Of a stretch of DNA of 64,000 bases, positions 11,017-22,500 are shown piece after piece. The translations under genes were made by a program, and so were the position numbers. This stretch comes from Mesostigma viride (lineage: Eukaryota > Streptophyta > Mesostigmatophyceae > Mesostigmatales > Mesostigmataceae). How positions within the stretch are numbered: position 1 is the stretch's first letter; every line of letters starts with the position of its first letter. The stretch lies in assembly GCA_009746045.1 (NCBI GenBank), contig RPFO01000027.1, positions 907,138 through 971,137 on the forward strand. The letters run 5' to 3'. A model generated the notes under the pieces. That model saw only the letters and a program-made list of their open reading frames with translations. It made no database searches and was not told the DNA's origin.

Positions 11017-11236
11017 GGCTCACACGCCCGACCCTGTGGGCAAGCCACCTCCCCCCAAGCGGAGGAGGCGTTTTGACGAGTAGGGCAGTTAGGATTTTTC
11101 TAGACTAGGTAGCTTAGCGTTAGGATAGTTATTAGATTACGCGGCTCTCTCCTTTCCACCACCCATCAAGGAATATGTGCTACATGACCCCCCAACGGAG
11201 GCATGTTATAATTTAATTTAATTTTTTAATGCCCAT

Positions 11237-11374
11237 GCCGAGTCTATCACGAAAAGTCCACGGGTGGCGGCCCTTCCGCGCGCGGCCTGTGGCACGCCAG
11301 GTGAGGACATATCGCCCAGGCCTGGCGGGCTTGGTGCCAGCTAATCTATCACGAAAAGTCCACGGGTGGCGGCT
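11237..11374 (-). mobile_element. LINE-A scrap
   Basis: Internal LINE-A C-terminal region in minus orientation (GACTCGGCATG/AAGTCCACGGGTGGCGG match), with the short segment ATCACGAAAAGTCCACGGGTGGCGG repeated a second time at about 11,347-11,371. Confidence 0.65.
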
Positions 11375-12506
11375 CATAGCGTCCGGCCCATAGGGATGCG
11401 CACCATAGCGTCCGGCATATCGTGCGAGGGGGAGGTCAACGAGGCCATGGCGTCAGTGGCCAGCTGGTGCAGGGCGGCGGAGGCCTGAGATGGTCGGGAG
11501 GAAGCGAATTCCGCCATACATAGCTGTCGGGGAGAACTATACGATATTTGCTGGGCAGGCTTGTGCCGGAAACTTCTGAGATCTTGGGCTATGGCGGCAG
11601 GAAATGGTATCAGCGTGTTCGTCAAAAGTTAAAAGACGAGTCTAATGCAACCAACCCGATGAAATATTATTGCCGAAATCAAAATTTATTAGCGTTCTCG
11701 CATATCGCATTCCGTCACGGCTTTTCCGGGGCCACTCTGAACATGCATGAGATTTACATGAGTGTAAAAAAAAAAAAAAGGGTTAATCAATTAATTCTGT
11801 ACAATAATCTGTATAATGATGGCTGGAGGGCTTCCCCAGCATTTCCCTCGTCAAGCTAGAAATGCAGCAGCCACTGCGAAGAAAAATGCTGCTCTATTCC
11901 TTTTCCTTTCTACAGAGCTAGGTTTATGTCTGCGTCCATGATCATCCGCCATGCGTAGCTTACAGAATGCCTGAGCTCACCACCCAAGCGCGGAGATTTT
12001 GAATGATCAGGTTCAGTCACCCTCCATTGCACAGCATCCATGCTCAAATAACCAACCATGCTGAATATCTATCGCTCACTGGCATGCCTGTTACTTCATC
12101 CTTGCTGGCAGGTCACTCTAGCTCTTGTCACATCACGTGACAATGGCTGGCTGGTCACCCTAATACAGCGACAAGACAATGCAGGCCTTAATAAAAGCCA
12201 CAACATCGCCATGTCGCCACGAATCACCTCAAACTTGCCGAGACTTCTCAGTTGGTATTCTCGAGGCAGTCACGTTATTCTTTGTTCGGTGGCCACGGAG
12301 AATCTCTGCTGGGCAGTCGCTATGTATATGTGGACAACGGTCAACATATAATCACCTCACTAAAGATAATCTCTGGTCGGCCACTGTGAGGGGAAGGGCT
12401 TGATTCCACATAGCGCCTGCAGCACGGTCTCAGCACTCGACACAGTGAACACGCCACGACGGTCACTGTATCCATGATGAGCGGTCATTGTAACGGGAAA
12501 GAGGCT
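11375..12506. other. Intergenic stretch 3' of the peroxiredoxin gene
   Basis: No supported gene. A 13-A run lies near 11,766. The lower part should contain the 3' UTR of the minus-strand peroxiredoxin gene, but I could not fix a polyadenylation site. Confidence 0.4.
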
Positions 12507-15500
12507 TTACAGTGCCTGCAGCACAGTCTCGGCACCGGACACCGTGAACGCGCCGCCCTCCTCTAGGTTGAGTGCCTTGACGACGCCGTTGTCGATCAGC
12601 ATGCTGTAGCGGCGCGAGCGCATACCCAGGCCTGGAGAAGGCGGTTGAACAGGCCAAGGTAGAGCACCGCGTAGAGCACAAGAAAACAGCACCATGTTTA
12701 GCACACAGTCAAGGGTAAGGGTGGGGTATGTAGCGGCGCGGGCGCATGCCCAGACCAGCACGTGGAATATACCATAAAGGTAAAGCAGTGTACCAACTAG
12801 CCAAAAAGTACAGCACAAGGTACAGCACAAGGGCTTGCAACAAGCACGACAATACAACTCCGCACAACAGACCATAAGCTAAAGCAACGTTCATATACGC
12901 TGCAGAACATAAGCCAAAGCAACCAATTTGTCAAAAGGTGCAGCACAAGGCACAGCACAAGGCACAGCACAAGGACTTACAATAAGGAAGACGACGTAAC
13001 TAAGCACACGCACACAGGAAGTACATGCCTCATCACCAGCACGAAGGACAAAGACCCCTCTCAGGCGCAGGCCCGTTGAGGAGCTAAGAGAGATCATAAA
13101 GTTTAGCACCACCTTGACCAGGCCTGCTTGTGCCACATTCAGCGCAGTACATGGCACCAGATACCCCGTGACCCTTCAGCCTCATCACACGCAGGCAGGC
13201 GCCACAGCAAGCCCAGATGCTCCAACCGCACAAATTTTTCTCCAGCAAGATCTAGGATGCGGTGCACCCTTCCCGGACTGGATGAGTACGGCTACTCACA
13301 TCTCCTCCTCGAACGCATGGTTAAGTCACATGCGTCACCATGTAAAACACGCTACCTGTCGCCACCAACCATCTCGGTCACGTCCAGCTCCATGCCCCAC
13401 TCGTCTTATCAGACATTCCCATCCCTCTGCGACAAGCACACACACGCATCAGAGCAACATCACCCACCCTTCTCGGTCAGGTCGAGCTCCACGCCGAGCG
13501 CCTTGGTGAACTTGGCGGACCCGTCCGCCAGCATCATGACCTGAGGGACGGCAACGACAACATTAAACATAAGGGAGGACAAACCAGGGGATTGTTAGCC
13601 ACAAGACATAAACAAGACATAAATAGGATACAGAACAGAACAGAACATTGATAACAAGCATAACATAGCAAGGGGAGTATTAGCAACAAGACAAATACAA
13701 ACCGTGAGGGTAGAGTCATCGGCCAGCATCAGCACCCGTACGAGGAACACCAGTGAGAGGAAGAAGGATAGTTTCAGAAGGGGAGCCATCACAAGAAATG
13801 ATCCATGGGGACATGAGGGCAGAGCCGCCCGCGCGCGCCAAATCGTGAAAGGGCAAGGAGCGTGACAATAACCTCCGCTATGATTGTTCCGCATAACATG
13901 GCGGTCGCCTCCACACTCTCCACCTTTATTATCGCACCTTTATTATCGCAACATGCCTTCCCCTTTGTTCGGGGGTGCCTTGCAAAGCCATAGGCCCACA
14001 GTACCCTGTTCCGGATGCTATGGGTGATGAGTTATGGAGCATGCCTCACACATCCCAGCACCCACTGTGCCTTGATCCCCCAGTAGGCTGCCCTTTCGAT
14101 TGCCCCATGCTCTTGCACCGCACTGCCCAGTTGCCATCCTCCTTGCCTTTACTAGAGCATGCCTGGTCACACCACCTTGCCGCCAGCGCCCACGTTCTCC
14201 CTCCTCTCTCCTCCCCCCCACACACAACATGCTCAGTGGACAGCACAGCAGCTTCTACACAGCAATGTGCGCCCACCTCGCCGTCCGCGCCCACGCTCTT
14301 GCCCCACGCTCTTGCACCACGCGTCCCCACCCCCACCTGTCCTAGATTGCTAGCTGCACTAGATGGCTAGCTATCGCAAATGCTAGCAATATGCGCCCAC
14401 CTTGCCATCCGCGCCCACGCTCTTCCCCCACGCGTCCCCACCCCCACCTGTCCTAGATTGCTAGCTGCACTAGATGGCTAGCTATCGCAAATGCTAGCAA
14501 TATGCGCCCACCTTGCCGTCCGCGCCCACGCTCTTCCCCCACGCATCCATGACAAAGACGTCGTTGACGGAGACGCACGCGACCGTGTCCACGCCTGCGC
14601 ACACAGAAGAAGCAAAAGGGGACGGGGGGGAGGAGGAAAGAAGAGGCGGGGGGGACAGTGCCCCAGGAATAACGCATCAACATGTTAGCGCGTCAATCGA
14701 AAGGATTCAAGTCTTTGCTTGCGCAGTCCGTGGGGAGGTGTGAGGGAGAAATAGCACAGACGCAAACAAGACAGGAAGACGGCGACGGGGATGGAAAGGT
14801 CGACAAGGGGATGGGTAAGGGAGCACATCGGAAGGGAGATGTGGGGGAACCTCTAAAATACAACACTAGTATACATATCATGTAACGCGGACAATATAAT
14901 GGCAGGCTCGAGCTACCATGGTCCGGATTCTCCCGATTTCTGGCCTGCGCTGGTTGTCTCCTTGATATCGTGCTACGAGCATATACTTACAGGCTGGTTA
15001 GGCTATAGTGACCCCTGCAGTGTCAGCATATACTTATAGCCCTCACAAGCTTCATACACAAGCCAACCATCCCACACCCTCACCCTTGGCCTCGATCTTT
15101 CCCACATCGGCATCGCTACGCACAGCACCACCACCACCACCACCACCCAGGCTTTCATCAATTCGTCACACAAATCAAACCATCCCTCAACCTTGGCCTC
15201 CATATCCGCAACCTTGTCGACGAAGCCAATGCACCCTCCACCCGATCCATCCCGCCACCACCCACCATGCCAAGTGCAGCAGCCACCCGATCCATCCCGC
15301 CACCACCCACCATGCCAAGTGCAGCAGCCCCCCGATCCATCCCGCCACCACCCACCATGCCAAGTGTAGCAGCCACCCGATCCATCCCGCCACCACCAAC
15401 CATGCCAAGTGCAGCAGCCACCCGATCCATCCCGCCACCACCAACCATGCCAAGCGCACCCTCCACCCATCCCTTAAACCATGTTGTTAGCTACATTGTA

Positions 15501-17296
15501 TCTCTCACCCTTGGCCTTGATTTCCGCTGCCTTCTCAATGAACCCTGGCAGGTGCTTGAGGCTGCAGGTGGGGGTGAACGCGCCTGCGTGGGTGCGATGG
15601 GGACGGGAAAGAGGAAAAGGGATGACGGGAGACCAGGGCAAATTGTTAAAACATGACAAGCACGTGGTGGTCAACGCGCCTGCTGGGAACAGACATACCC
15701 GCCGCAACGAGAGAAGGGGAAAAACCAGCTGCCATGCAAGGCCAGGGGAGCATTTACCAGCAGGGTACTTTTACACTTACATTCTTCCCCGCAACACACC
15801 ACTGCTCGCAGATGCGTTACAAGGATACTTGCAATAGTCACTTTAAAAAACTAAACGCACCACCTCCGCACGCATCAAAATGATACTTGTGCCCGGAACC
15901 ACAAAGACCATGCTGTTAAACTCGTTGCTATATTTAGACCACGCATTTAAAAGTAGCTATATTTAGAAAATACGCTTCTTCTTGTCATCATCGCTGCCGG
16001 TACACAGCACCACACGTACATGCCATCCCTGCAAACTGGCGCGACAGAAAAAAATAAAGACATTCCCTGCCTAAACCAAACTCTGTAATTAGAACCTTTG
16101 CCACCACAACAACCAGCGCGCCGAGTCCCCACCAACACAAGACGAGCGCGTGTCGTTACCCCAACAACAACAAGACCGGCACTTAATGTCCCTACCACCA
16201 CAAGACTGTAAATCAGACCTCTGCCACGTGTCCCTACCTGGCACGGCGAAGAGGATGACCTTCTTGCCCGCGCACATCTCCGTGGTGGAGACGGTCTTCA
16301 CATTGCCCTCCTTGTCAAAGTAGCTCAGCTGGCCGTCAGGGATCTGGGGGGTGGGAATAAGGACCAGCCACGCATCGATGACATGACATGAAGGATGAAG
16401 AATGGAAACTCCTAGCATCCATTCGTAGACCGCGGGCCGTCGGGGATCTGGGGGCAAGCAGAGGCAGCAGGGGAGGTAGAAAGAGTTTGTGAGAAGTTCG
16501 TAGCCCGCGCGCAGATTGGAAATGTCGGACCAAGACCACGAGGATAGAAAAAATGCTGCGGAAAGCGAAACAAGGAAACCTAGCCAGCATCAGCTCCATT
16601 CTAAAATGTTATCATGTATCCGAGAGCAAGTTGCCTAGGTATTAGTTGCTGTCTAACTGGACTGCATTCCCCGGAACAAACCATTCTTTCGATCAGACGA
16701 AGAAGATCAATTACAAACTGCTTCCGATTCATCAAAAAAAGAATTAACAGCGAAATCAGCAATACAACGGATACACTGTATATCAATGATTACCATTAGA
16801 CTATCAGCAGTAAGTAAGGACGAAAGTAAGGGGGGGAAAGCGATAAAACTGCGTAGGCAATCAAGAAGCAGTTTCAGCTAATCTTGCAAATTCAGCAAAT
16901 CTGTTGCGACTACTTCCCTGGGCGTTCAAAACCAGCGACGCCAGGGGAGACCGATGGAGGGGACGCGTGGGGCATCACAGAGCACTCAACCGTCAACGGT
17001 GCTTTGTTGACTCCTCCTACCTTGTCGCCGACGCGAATGGTCATCGACGTGACGGTCTTGTTGTTGCCGGCATTCGAAAGAGAGAGAGGGGCAGTGGCAG
17101 GGCGGAGGGACGCTCCGTACGACTGCACCATGGAACGGCCTGCAAAAGCCGTCTTCTGGTGCAGGTTCCAGCGCACACCTCGCGCGCCGGCGACAGTCGG
17201 GCGCGAAGAGCGCGAGGCTGAGGCTGCAATGGAAGCTGCGGGCGCGCATGGGGCCACCGGAGCCGTCGCGAAGGTCTGCAGCATGTTGTTGGCCAT
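12507..17296 (-). CDS. Chloroplast-targeted type II peroxiredoxin (PrxII E-like), six exons
   Basis: Thiol peroxidase reducing H2O2 and alkyl hydroperoxides; plant PrxII E acts in plastids. Exons on the minus strand: 17,296-17,021; 16,343-16,238; 15,583-15,509; 14,594-14,512; 13,540-13,468; 12,631-12,507. All introns are GT-AG and phases agree, giving 245 aa. Residues 1 to about 80 are Ala/Ser/Arg-rich with few acids, a likely transit peptide; the mature part starts near MTIRVGDK. The peroxidatic Cys is in [14 protein letters not shown]; a second, resolving-type Cys is in [29 protein letters not shown] and [13 protein letters not shown] are typical C-terminal motifs. The first in-frame ATG (17,296) is used. 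It is divergent from Bax inhibitor-1. Introns carry degenerate exon-edge copies (listed separately). Confidence 0.95.
12729..12765 (-). repeat. Degenerate copy of peroxiredoxin exon 6 acceptor edge
   Basis: Within intron 5, TGTAGCGGCGCGGGCGCATG repeats the real exon 6 start (TGTAGCGGCGCGAGCGCATA at 12,605-12,624) with few changes; it reads GLGMRPRRY against GLGMRSRRY. The copy is non-functional in frame. Confidence 0.8.
13261..13400 (-). repeat. Two degenerate copies of peroxiredoxin exon 5 donor edge
   Basis: The true exon 5 end lies at 13,468-13,496 (codes VELDLTEKG, donor GTGGGT). Similar sequence recurs at about 13,361-13,396 ([11 protein letters not shown] with GGTTGGTGG at the donor position) and, more weakly, at about 13,267-13,300. 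Spacing is about 95-100 bp. Confidence 0.65.
13701..13742 (-). repeat. Degenerate copy of peroxiredoxin exon 5 acceptor edge
   Basis: Reads [11 protein letters not shown] on the minus strand against the true [12 protein letters not shown] at the start of exon 5 (13,540 downward). It lies in intron 4. Confidence 0.65.
14265..14501 (-). repeat. Tandem copies of peroxiredoxin exon 4 donor edge (126 and 111 bp units)
   Basis: Units at 14,265-14,390 and 14,391-14,501 each begin with ATGCGCCCACC(T)TGCC.TCCGCGCCCACGCTCTT, which is the reverse complement of the exon 4 end [10 protein letters not shown] plus its GTGGGC donor. The true edge at 14,502-14,541 is the third copy. Between them lies CCTAGATTGCTAGCTGCACT and related AT-richer intron sequence, so exon edge and intron were duplicated together. 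Confidence 0.9.
14899..14967 (+). repeat. Dispersed 69-bp repeat, copy 1 (in peroxiredoxin intron 3)
   Basis: TAATGGCAGGCTCGAGCTACCA and what follows, through TTGATAT, recurs at 57,719-57,787 with only one or two differences. There is no coding frame and no similarity in the flanks. Confidence 0.85.
15075..15227 (-). repeat. Two degenerate copies of peroxiredoxin exon 3 donor edge
   Basis: The true edge at 15,501-15,546 codes [12 protein letters not shown] followed by GTGAGAG. Copies at about 15,181-15,227 ([14 protein letters not shown]) and about 15,071-15,118 (VGKIEAKGE with GGGTGAGGG) lie in intron 3. Confidence 0.8.
15241..15465. repeat. 45-bp minisatellite, five units
   Basis: Units start at 15,241, 15,286, 15,331, 15,376 and 15,421 with CCCGATCCATCCCGCCACCA. 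They differ by single bases and lie in peroxiredoxin intron 3. Long open frames here (proline-rich one way, Trp/Gly-rich the other) are by-products of 45 being a multiple of three. Confidence 0.95.
15664..15690 (-). repeat. Degenerate copy of peroxiredoxin exon 3 acceptor edge
   Basis: GTGGTCAACGCGCCTGCTGGGA resembles the true acceptor region GGGGTGAACGCGCCTGCGTGGG at 15,571-15,592, about 95 bp away, in intron 2. Confidence 0.6.
16427..16456 (-). repeat. Degenerate copy of peroxiredoxin exon 2 acceptor edge
   Basis: On the minus strand CCCCCAGATCCCCGACGGCC repeats the exon 2 start CCCCCAGATCCCTGACGGCC (16,349-16,330), intron AG included, about 105 bp upstream in intron 1. Confidence 0.8.
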
Positions 17297-18478
17297 TGTG
17301 GTCACCGGACTTGCCTGGAAAGCGAGATTGTGGGCGGGAAAAAAAAAACACAGAGGCCCAGTGGCATTGCACGAATGCGAAGCACCTCTCAGTGTCTGCC
17401 GACAATTCAGCCGCGCACACTGCAAGCAGAGATGCTGCAGTTCGTTTCATTTCCAAAATCTAATCAATTTGAATCGCCTAGTCCCGGAGTTGACAACACT
17501 GAAAACATACAGGGATGTCGCAGTGTGACACAAGGAGAATCAGGCAAAAAAGACCGTGATAAAGCACAGAAAAAACAGTAAAATTTCGGGAGCCGTAATC
17601 AGAAAGGAAATGACGCTATATTTAACACAATTAAGAATAAGCTCACTTACAGTTTTGATTAAGAGGGCAAAAGGAGGTCGGTTAGGGCGCCCGGGCAACT
17701 GCCTTGGATAACGCAACGACTGCGTGGCTGTTGCAACAGTGTGGATGATATTCCAGTTTTGTTGTGACGGGTTGTCCCGACTCCCGACTCCCGAGTCCCG
17801 ACGTTTCCCAGGATCTCGTGCATCGGCCTGAACCGTGCTTATTTGTACAGAGTGACAACCATTAGAGGACAGCGTCGCGTCGTACTTGGGAATCCTGTCC
17901 CCGTGGATGCGCAGCCGGGCCGGCGACGAAACCGATACCAGGGAACATTCCAGTAACTTCCAGTTGCTTCCGGAAATTCCAGTTGCTTCCTGTGTCCGTA
18001 GTACTACTAGTAGACTGGTAGGTTCTTCCTGATTTATCAGGATAAGTTAGGCTGCCAGCCCAAGGCCTTCTTCTCGCAGACTACAGTAGCAACTAGCACT
18101 GACTGAGATTGACTGATTGATTGTGTACATATTAATTTTGTTACAGTAGTACAGGGGGAAGCGCCACGGTGGCCTGAGAATGATGGTATCGGTGATTGGA
18201 GATTCGGTGTCGCCGGGTCCCAGAAACACGTCGCGTGTTCGGCCATTTGCATATTGAGATTGGCGGGGCCAGGGACTCAACGGAAAGTGCTAGAGAGGAA
18301 GCAATCAAAGCATGTAGTTCAGTAGGTTCTCGGGGAAGCCATAGCCAAGAGGCCTACAAGACTTCCTGTAGCCAACAGGTGACACTGACACGAGAAAACT
18401 TGTGGCACTGAGCGGATTTTTTGTTGCCAAGAGTCTTGAGTGCTGTTGGTAGATTTGAACATTGCTATTCGTTACACC
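17297..18478. promoter_or_regulatory. Divergent intergenic region, peroxiredoxin / Bax inhibitor-1
   Basis: 1,182 bp separate the two start codons of oppositely oriented genes, so both promoters and 5' leaders must lie here. I saw no unambiguous TATA box or other motif. Short direct repeats occur (CGACTCCCGA at 17,778-17,800; TTCCAGTTGCTTCC at 17,958-17,990). Confidence 0.55.
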
Positions 18479-19532
18479 ATGGAGGCTTTCGGCCAGCGTT
18501 TCGCTACGGCGGGGTCCATTAACCTGAAGGTGCTGTCCAATTGGCGGGATATTACCGTTGACGTGCAGAGGCACCTGCAACTGGTAGGTCGAGAATTGTG
18601 GTGTTATATACATGTGGTTCTCACTGCCAGGCCCCGCCGTTCTGCGGGTTATTCAGTGTGCTTAATTCTAGTCGTGGCTTGTAGTTGGGATACCTTACAC
18701 GTCAGCACATGGCAACCTAGCAATCCACAGCGCATAATCTTTGTAGGATGGGCACGGAAATGAAGTTGGCCCCGATTTTTTCGTGTAGCAGCCTGACAGC
18801 TCGGTTTTATGGTAATTCAGGCGTACCCGCGTGAAGTGCAGGGCAACCACAGGGCAACCACGCTTTTTTGAGCTTGTGGAACAAACGTTGATGAGGAAAG
18901 AGTTCTCCTAATCGACACTTCTTAAAGGCGTGTTGTCCTGGGGGGCGCATCCAGTCCGTTTCCCCGTTGCCTATTGCCTTCATACCTGTCCTATGTCTAC
19001 GTTTCACTGCCCGCGGTCTCCGTTATTGCTTTTTTTCCCGTCGGCAGGCGTGTTGAGCTTGATGGTTGTAAGGCAGCAGAATTTTGGCCGGGTGGTCCCC
19101 CTTGTCCAACTCTTGTAAAGGGGTGTCTGCAACTCCGCGTGCTCAAACTAGGGGTTGGGGTGTTGGGGTCAGTTCAGGTGCGATTCTGTGTTTTTCGGGT
19201 GTACAGTAGCATCCACCACGGTGCGATTCTGTGTTTCTCGGGTGTAGCATCCACCACAGATAATCCAGTGTCTACTAGCTTGCAAGGAGGCGGTTGTCGT
19301 TGTTTTTGTGCCCCTCTACTGCCCTCCCCCCGGCCCTTCCGTGCCCTTTTTCAACACTTCCACCTACACATAGCATATACCTATTCGTTGGTCATCAGTC
19401 GAGGAAAACGGCCTGAAAACCTAGTTAGGTGTTTATTTATGCTGCCCACTGTAGTACCGTCTCGTTGGTCACCTTGACTCCGTCTTTTCCTCGTCACGTC
19501 CACCAACCCGCCCCTTCCCCTTTTCCCTTCCC

Positions 19533-19564
<32 letters not shown>

Positions 19565-22500
19565 CCCGTTTTCCTCAATAAGATAATTATGGATTTAAGA
19601 GAATCATCAGTAAACCCTTCTTTTAAGAGAATCATCAGTAAACCCTTCTTTTAAGAGAATCATCAGTAAACCCTTCTTTTAAGAGAATCATCAGTAAACC
19701 CTTCTTTTAAGAAAATCATCAGTAAACCCTTCTTTTAAGAGAATTATCAGCAAATCCTTCTGGCAGGGGCTGCCAATGGAGATGGCATGGTCGCCTTTCT
19801 TGATTTTTTTCTCATCACTCACGTGCTTTTCCCTCTTCCCCTCCCCTTGTTTTTTCTTTAAAGTTTAAGCACCCCCACCCCACCCCACCCCACCCCTTGG
19901 CAGGTCTTTTTCTTATGTTTGTCGTCACTTGCAATCGCCCTTGTCCCCCCCCTTTGAAACAATTACCCCACCACCACCACCCCACCATCACCCCCGGCAG
20001 GTCTACCTGACCCTGTGCGGTGCGATCCTCTCCTGCGCAGTCGGCGCATACGCCCACCTCCTCTGGAACCTCGGGGGCACCCTGTCCCTCCTGGCCACCC
20101 TCGGGTGCATGATCTGGCTGGGGGTGACCCCCGATACACCCCCCAACAAGCAGCAGCGCATGGGGCTGTTGCTGGGTGCCGCCTTCTTCAACGGCGCCAG
20201 CATCGGCCCGCTCATCGCCGCAGTCGCTATGATCGACCCTAGGATCATAGTGACCGCGTTCCTGGGCACGTGTGTCGTGTTCGCGTGCTTCAGCGGTGCC
20301 GCGCTCTTCTCGCGCCGCCGCTCCTTCCTGTACCTGGGAGGTGAGGCCAGTGGAGTCAATAAGAAAACAACAGCAACAATAATGATGGATAATTGATAAC
20401 TATAATTGATTAATAAGAAAACAACAGCAACAATAATGATGGATAATTGATAACTATAATTGATGCTGATAGTAGTCAAGAGTGATAGCGGTGACCGTGA
20501 GGTTAGGTGGTAAAGCTTTCTGCTTTTTCTTCTCACGCCGCCGTTCCTTTCTGTACCTGGGAGGTGAGGGATGCAGATAGGGCGTGCCCTCCTTTTGTTC
20601 CTTGGCACTTTTTTTTCTTTTTTTTTTTTGGGGGGGGGGCGGGTGCTGTGGTCGCTTTAGGTGGGAGGCTCAAGCTTTTGTCTGGGTCTGTCTTTGGCTG
20701 AGTTCTCTGTGGCCATTCCTGCATGTTGGTGGGCTGTGTGAGTCGACACATCTGCTAGTACCAGCATGTGTTATGAGAACTCATGCTGGTGTTCGAATGG
20801 CTTTGCTGCCCGTGTAGTGATTGTTGGAACGGACAGGTGGAGGCTTTGTTTTCCTCTTCCCATCGCCTTCTCTTGTCTTCTTTGTTTCATTCCTTAGCCG
20901 TGGCTTCATCGGGCAAGCGCTACCTTCCATCAGGGTATTGGATTCGATGTTGGTAGGGAACCGTGGTCATCATCTTTTTCCCAGTAGTTGTACTTTGGGG
21001 ATGGATTATATGTCGGTGGAGCGTGCTTGGATCCCGGTAGTGGGCCCCTCCCTGGTGGTGGGAAGGCCCCAGTCGTGGTTCAAGGTATGACCTTATTAAT
21101 GATGGGGATGACCTTATTAGCTAATAAGCATTATGTTGAATAGGAGAGGACCCTAGCAGTGGGACGATGATGGGGATGACCTTATTAGCTAATAAGCATG
21201 ATGTTGAATAGGAGAGGACCCTAGCAGTGGGACGATGATGGGGATGACCTTATTAGCTAATAAGCATCATGTTGAATAGCAGAGGACCCTAGCAGTGGGA
21301 CGACTTTGTGTCATGGGGGGTACCCCGGTGCCTAGAATGGAATAATGGCCATGGTTGCGCTGAACGTGGCCATGGTTGCGCTGAACCGGCATGTATAGCT
21401 GCACACGTGTTCATCTTTTTCCCCCGTCTCCCCTCCCCCTCCCTCTCTCCTTCCCCCATCGCCCCTCCGCCTCACTCTCTCCTTCCCCCATCGCCCCTCC
21501 GCCTCCCTCTCTCCTTCCCCCATCGCCCCTCCGCCTCCCTCCCTCCTTCCCCCATCGCCCCTCCCCCTCCCTCTCTCCTTCCCCCATCTCCCCTCCCCCT
21601 CCCTCTCTCCTTCCCCCCTCTCCCCTCCGCCTCCCTCTCTCCTTCCCCTGCCTCTCGTTGCATCACTCATCCTTCATGCCCTGCCTCTCCCCTACCCCTG
21701 CCTCTTCCCATGCTGACCTTCTCCTCAACCTCTCCCCCCTTCCCTCCCATCCCTGTGGGTCCAGGCATGCTGTCGTCGGCCATCAGCCTGTTCATGATGA
21801 TGCGCTTTGCGTCTCTCATCTTTGGCGGCGCCGTCGCTGTCTTCAACGCTGAGGTGGGTTGATATTTGCAGTTTATTGTATAGAAAGTTTGGTCTAGGTA
21901 GTAGTATGAGATAATGTATATGAGGTGCCTCAATGGATACCCTGTTGTTGTCTTCAAGTAGAGATCGTGAAGTTTGGTATAGGTAGTAGTATGAAATAAA
22001 TTATACGAGGTGACTCAATGGATACCCTGTTGTTGTGTTCAATGTAGAGATCGTGAATTTACATACACAAGAAGAGTTTGCTTGTTTGTTTCTATGTGAG
22101 TACAAATTACCTACAACGGTTTTTGCCGCCTTGAATTCGGAGGTGAGTTAATGCCTGTGAACATAGGGAAAGGTGGACTGTCTGGCTATCGATAAATGTA
22201 CATTACCATTCGCCCTTGTCAGTGGGGAGGTCTGTGCTCTTATCTACATGCAAAAAGGTGCATTTTCTGGTAATTTAGCTATGTACACGGTAGCTGTCTT
22301 AAGTTTATCATGCATGTTGTGTCTACAGGAAAATGTGTCAAGTCGCGAGTGACTACCCGTGACAAGTCCTGCGCACTGAATCCATGCACACTGCTGTTTA
22401 CCAGCATCTCAACTGAATTAATGCTTGTTGGTTAAGCGCTGCATTTAATTCACCCACCAGGACGCTTTGATGAGTGAATGGAAGCAGACGCCTTCACTGT

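Larger units (their letters stand above)
8110..11230 (+). mobile_element. LINE-B, longest copy
   Basis: Plus-strand LINE-B from the endonuclease C-terminus to the 3' tail. Includes CSDHRLVRATLRLRF-type endonuclease end (about 8,245-8,290), Pro/Ala-rich linker, RT, C-terminal domain, then a 3' UTR with the CCCCCCAACGGAGG hairpin and a GTTATAATTTAATTT tail. It is broken by frameshifts and a 380-bp insertion at about 9,421-9,800. The exact 5' junction with LINE-A (about 8,103-8,115) is uncertain. Confidence 0.85.

Noticed and set aside
14265-15465. CRISPR-like array
   Set aside because: Repeats are tandem without unique spacers, the context is a eukaryotic intron, and no cas genes are present.
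15003-15490. Long open frames on both strands (Trp/Gly-rich and Pro/His-rich)
   Set aside because: Produced by a 45-bp repeat, a multiple of three, inside a peroxiredoxin intron. No start context, homology or codon bias.
21308-21862. Ser/Pro-rich frame of 184 codons
   Set aside because: CT-rich minisatellite in BI-1 intron 2. Only the last 29 codons (exon 3) are real.
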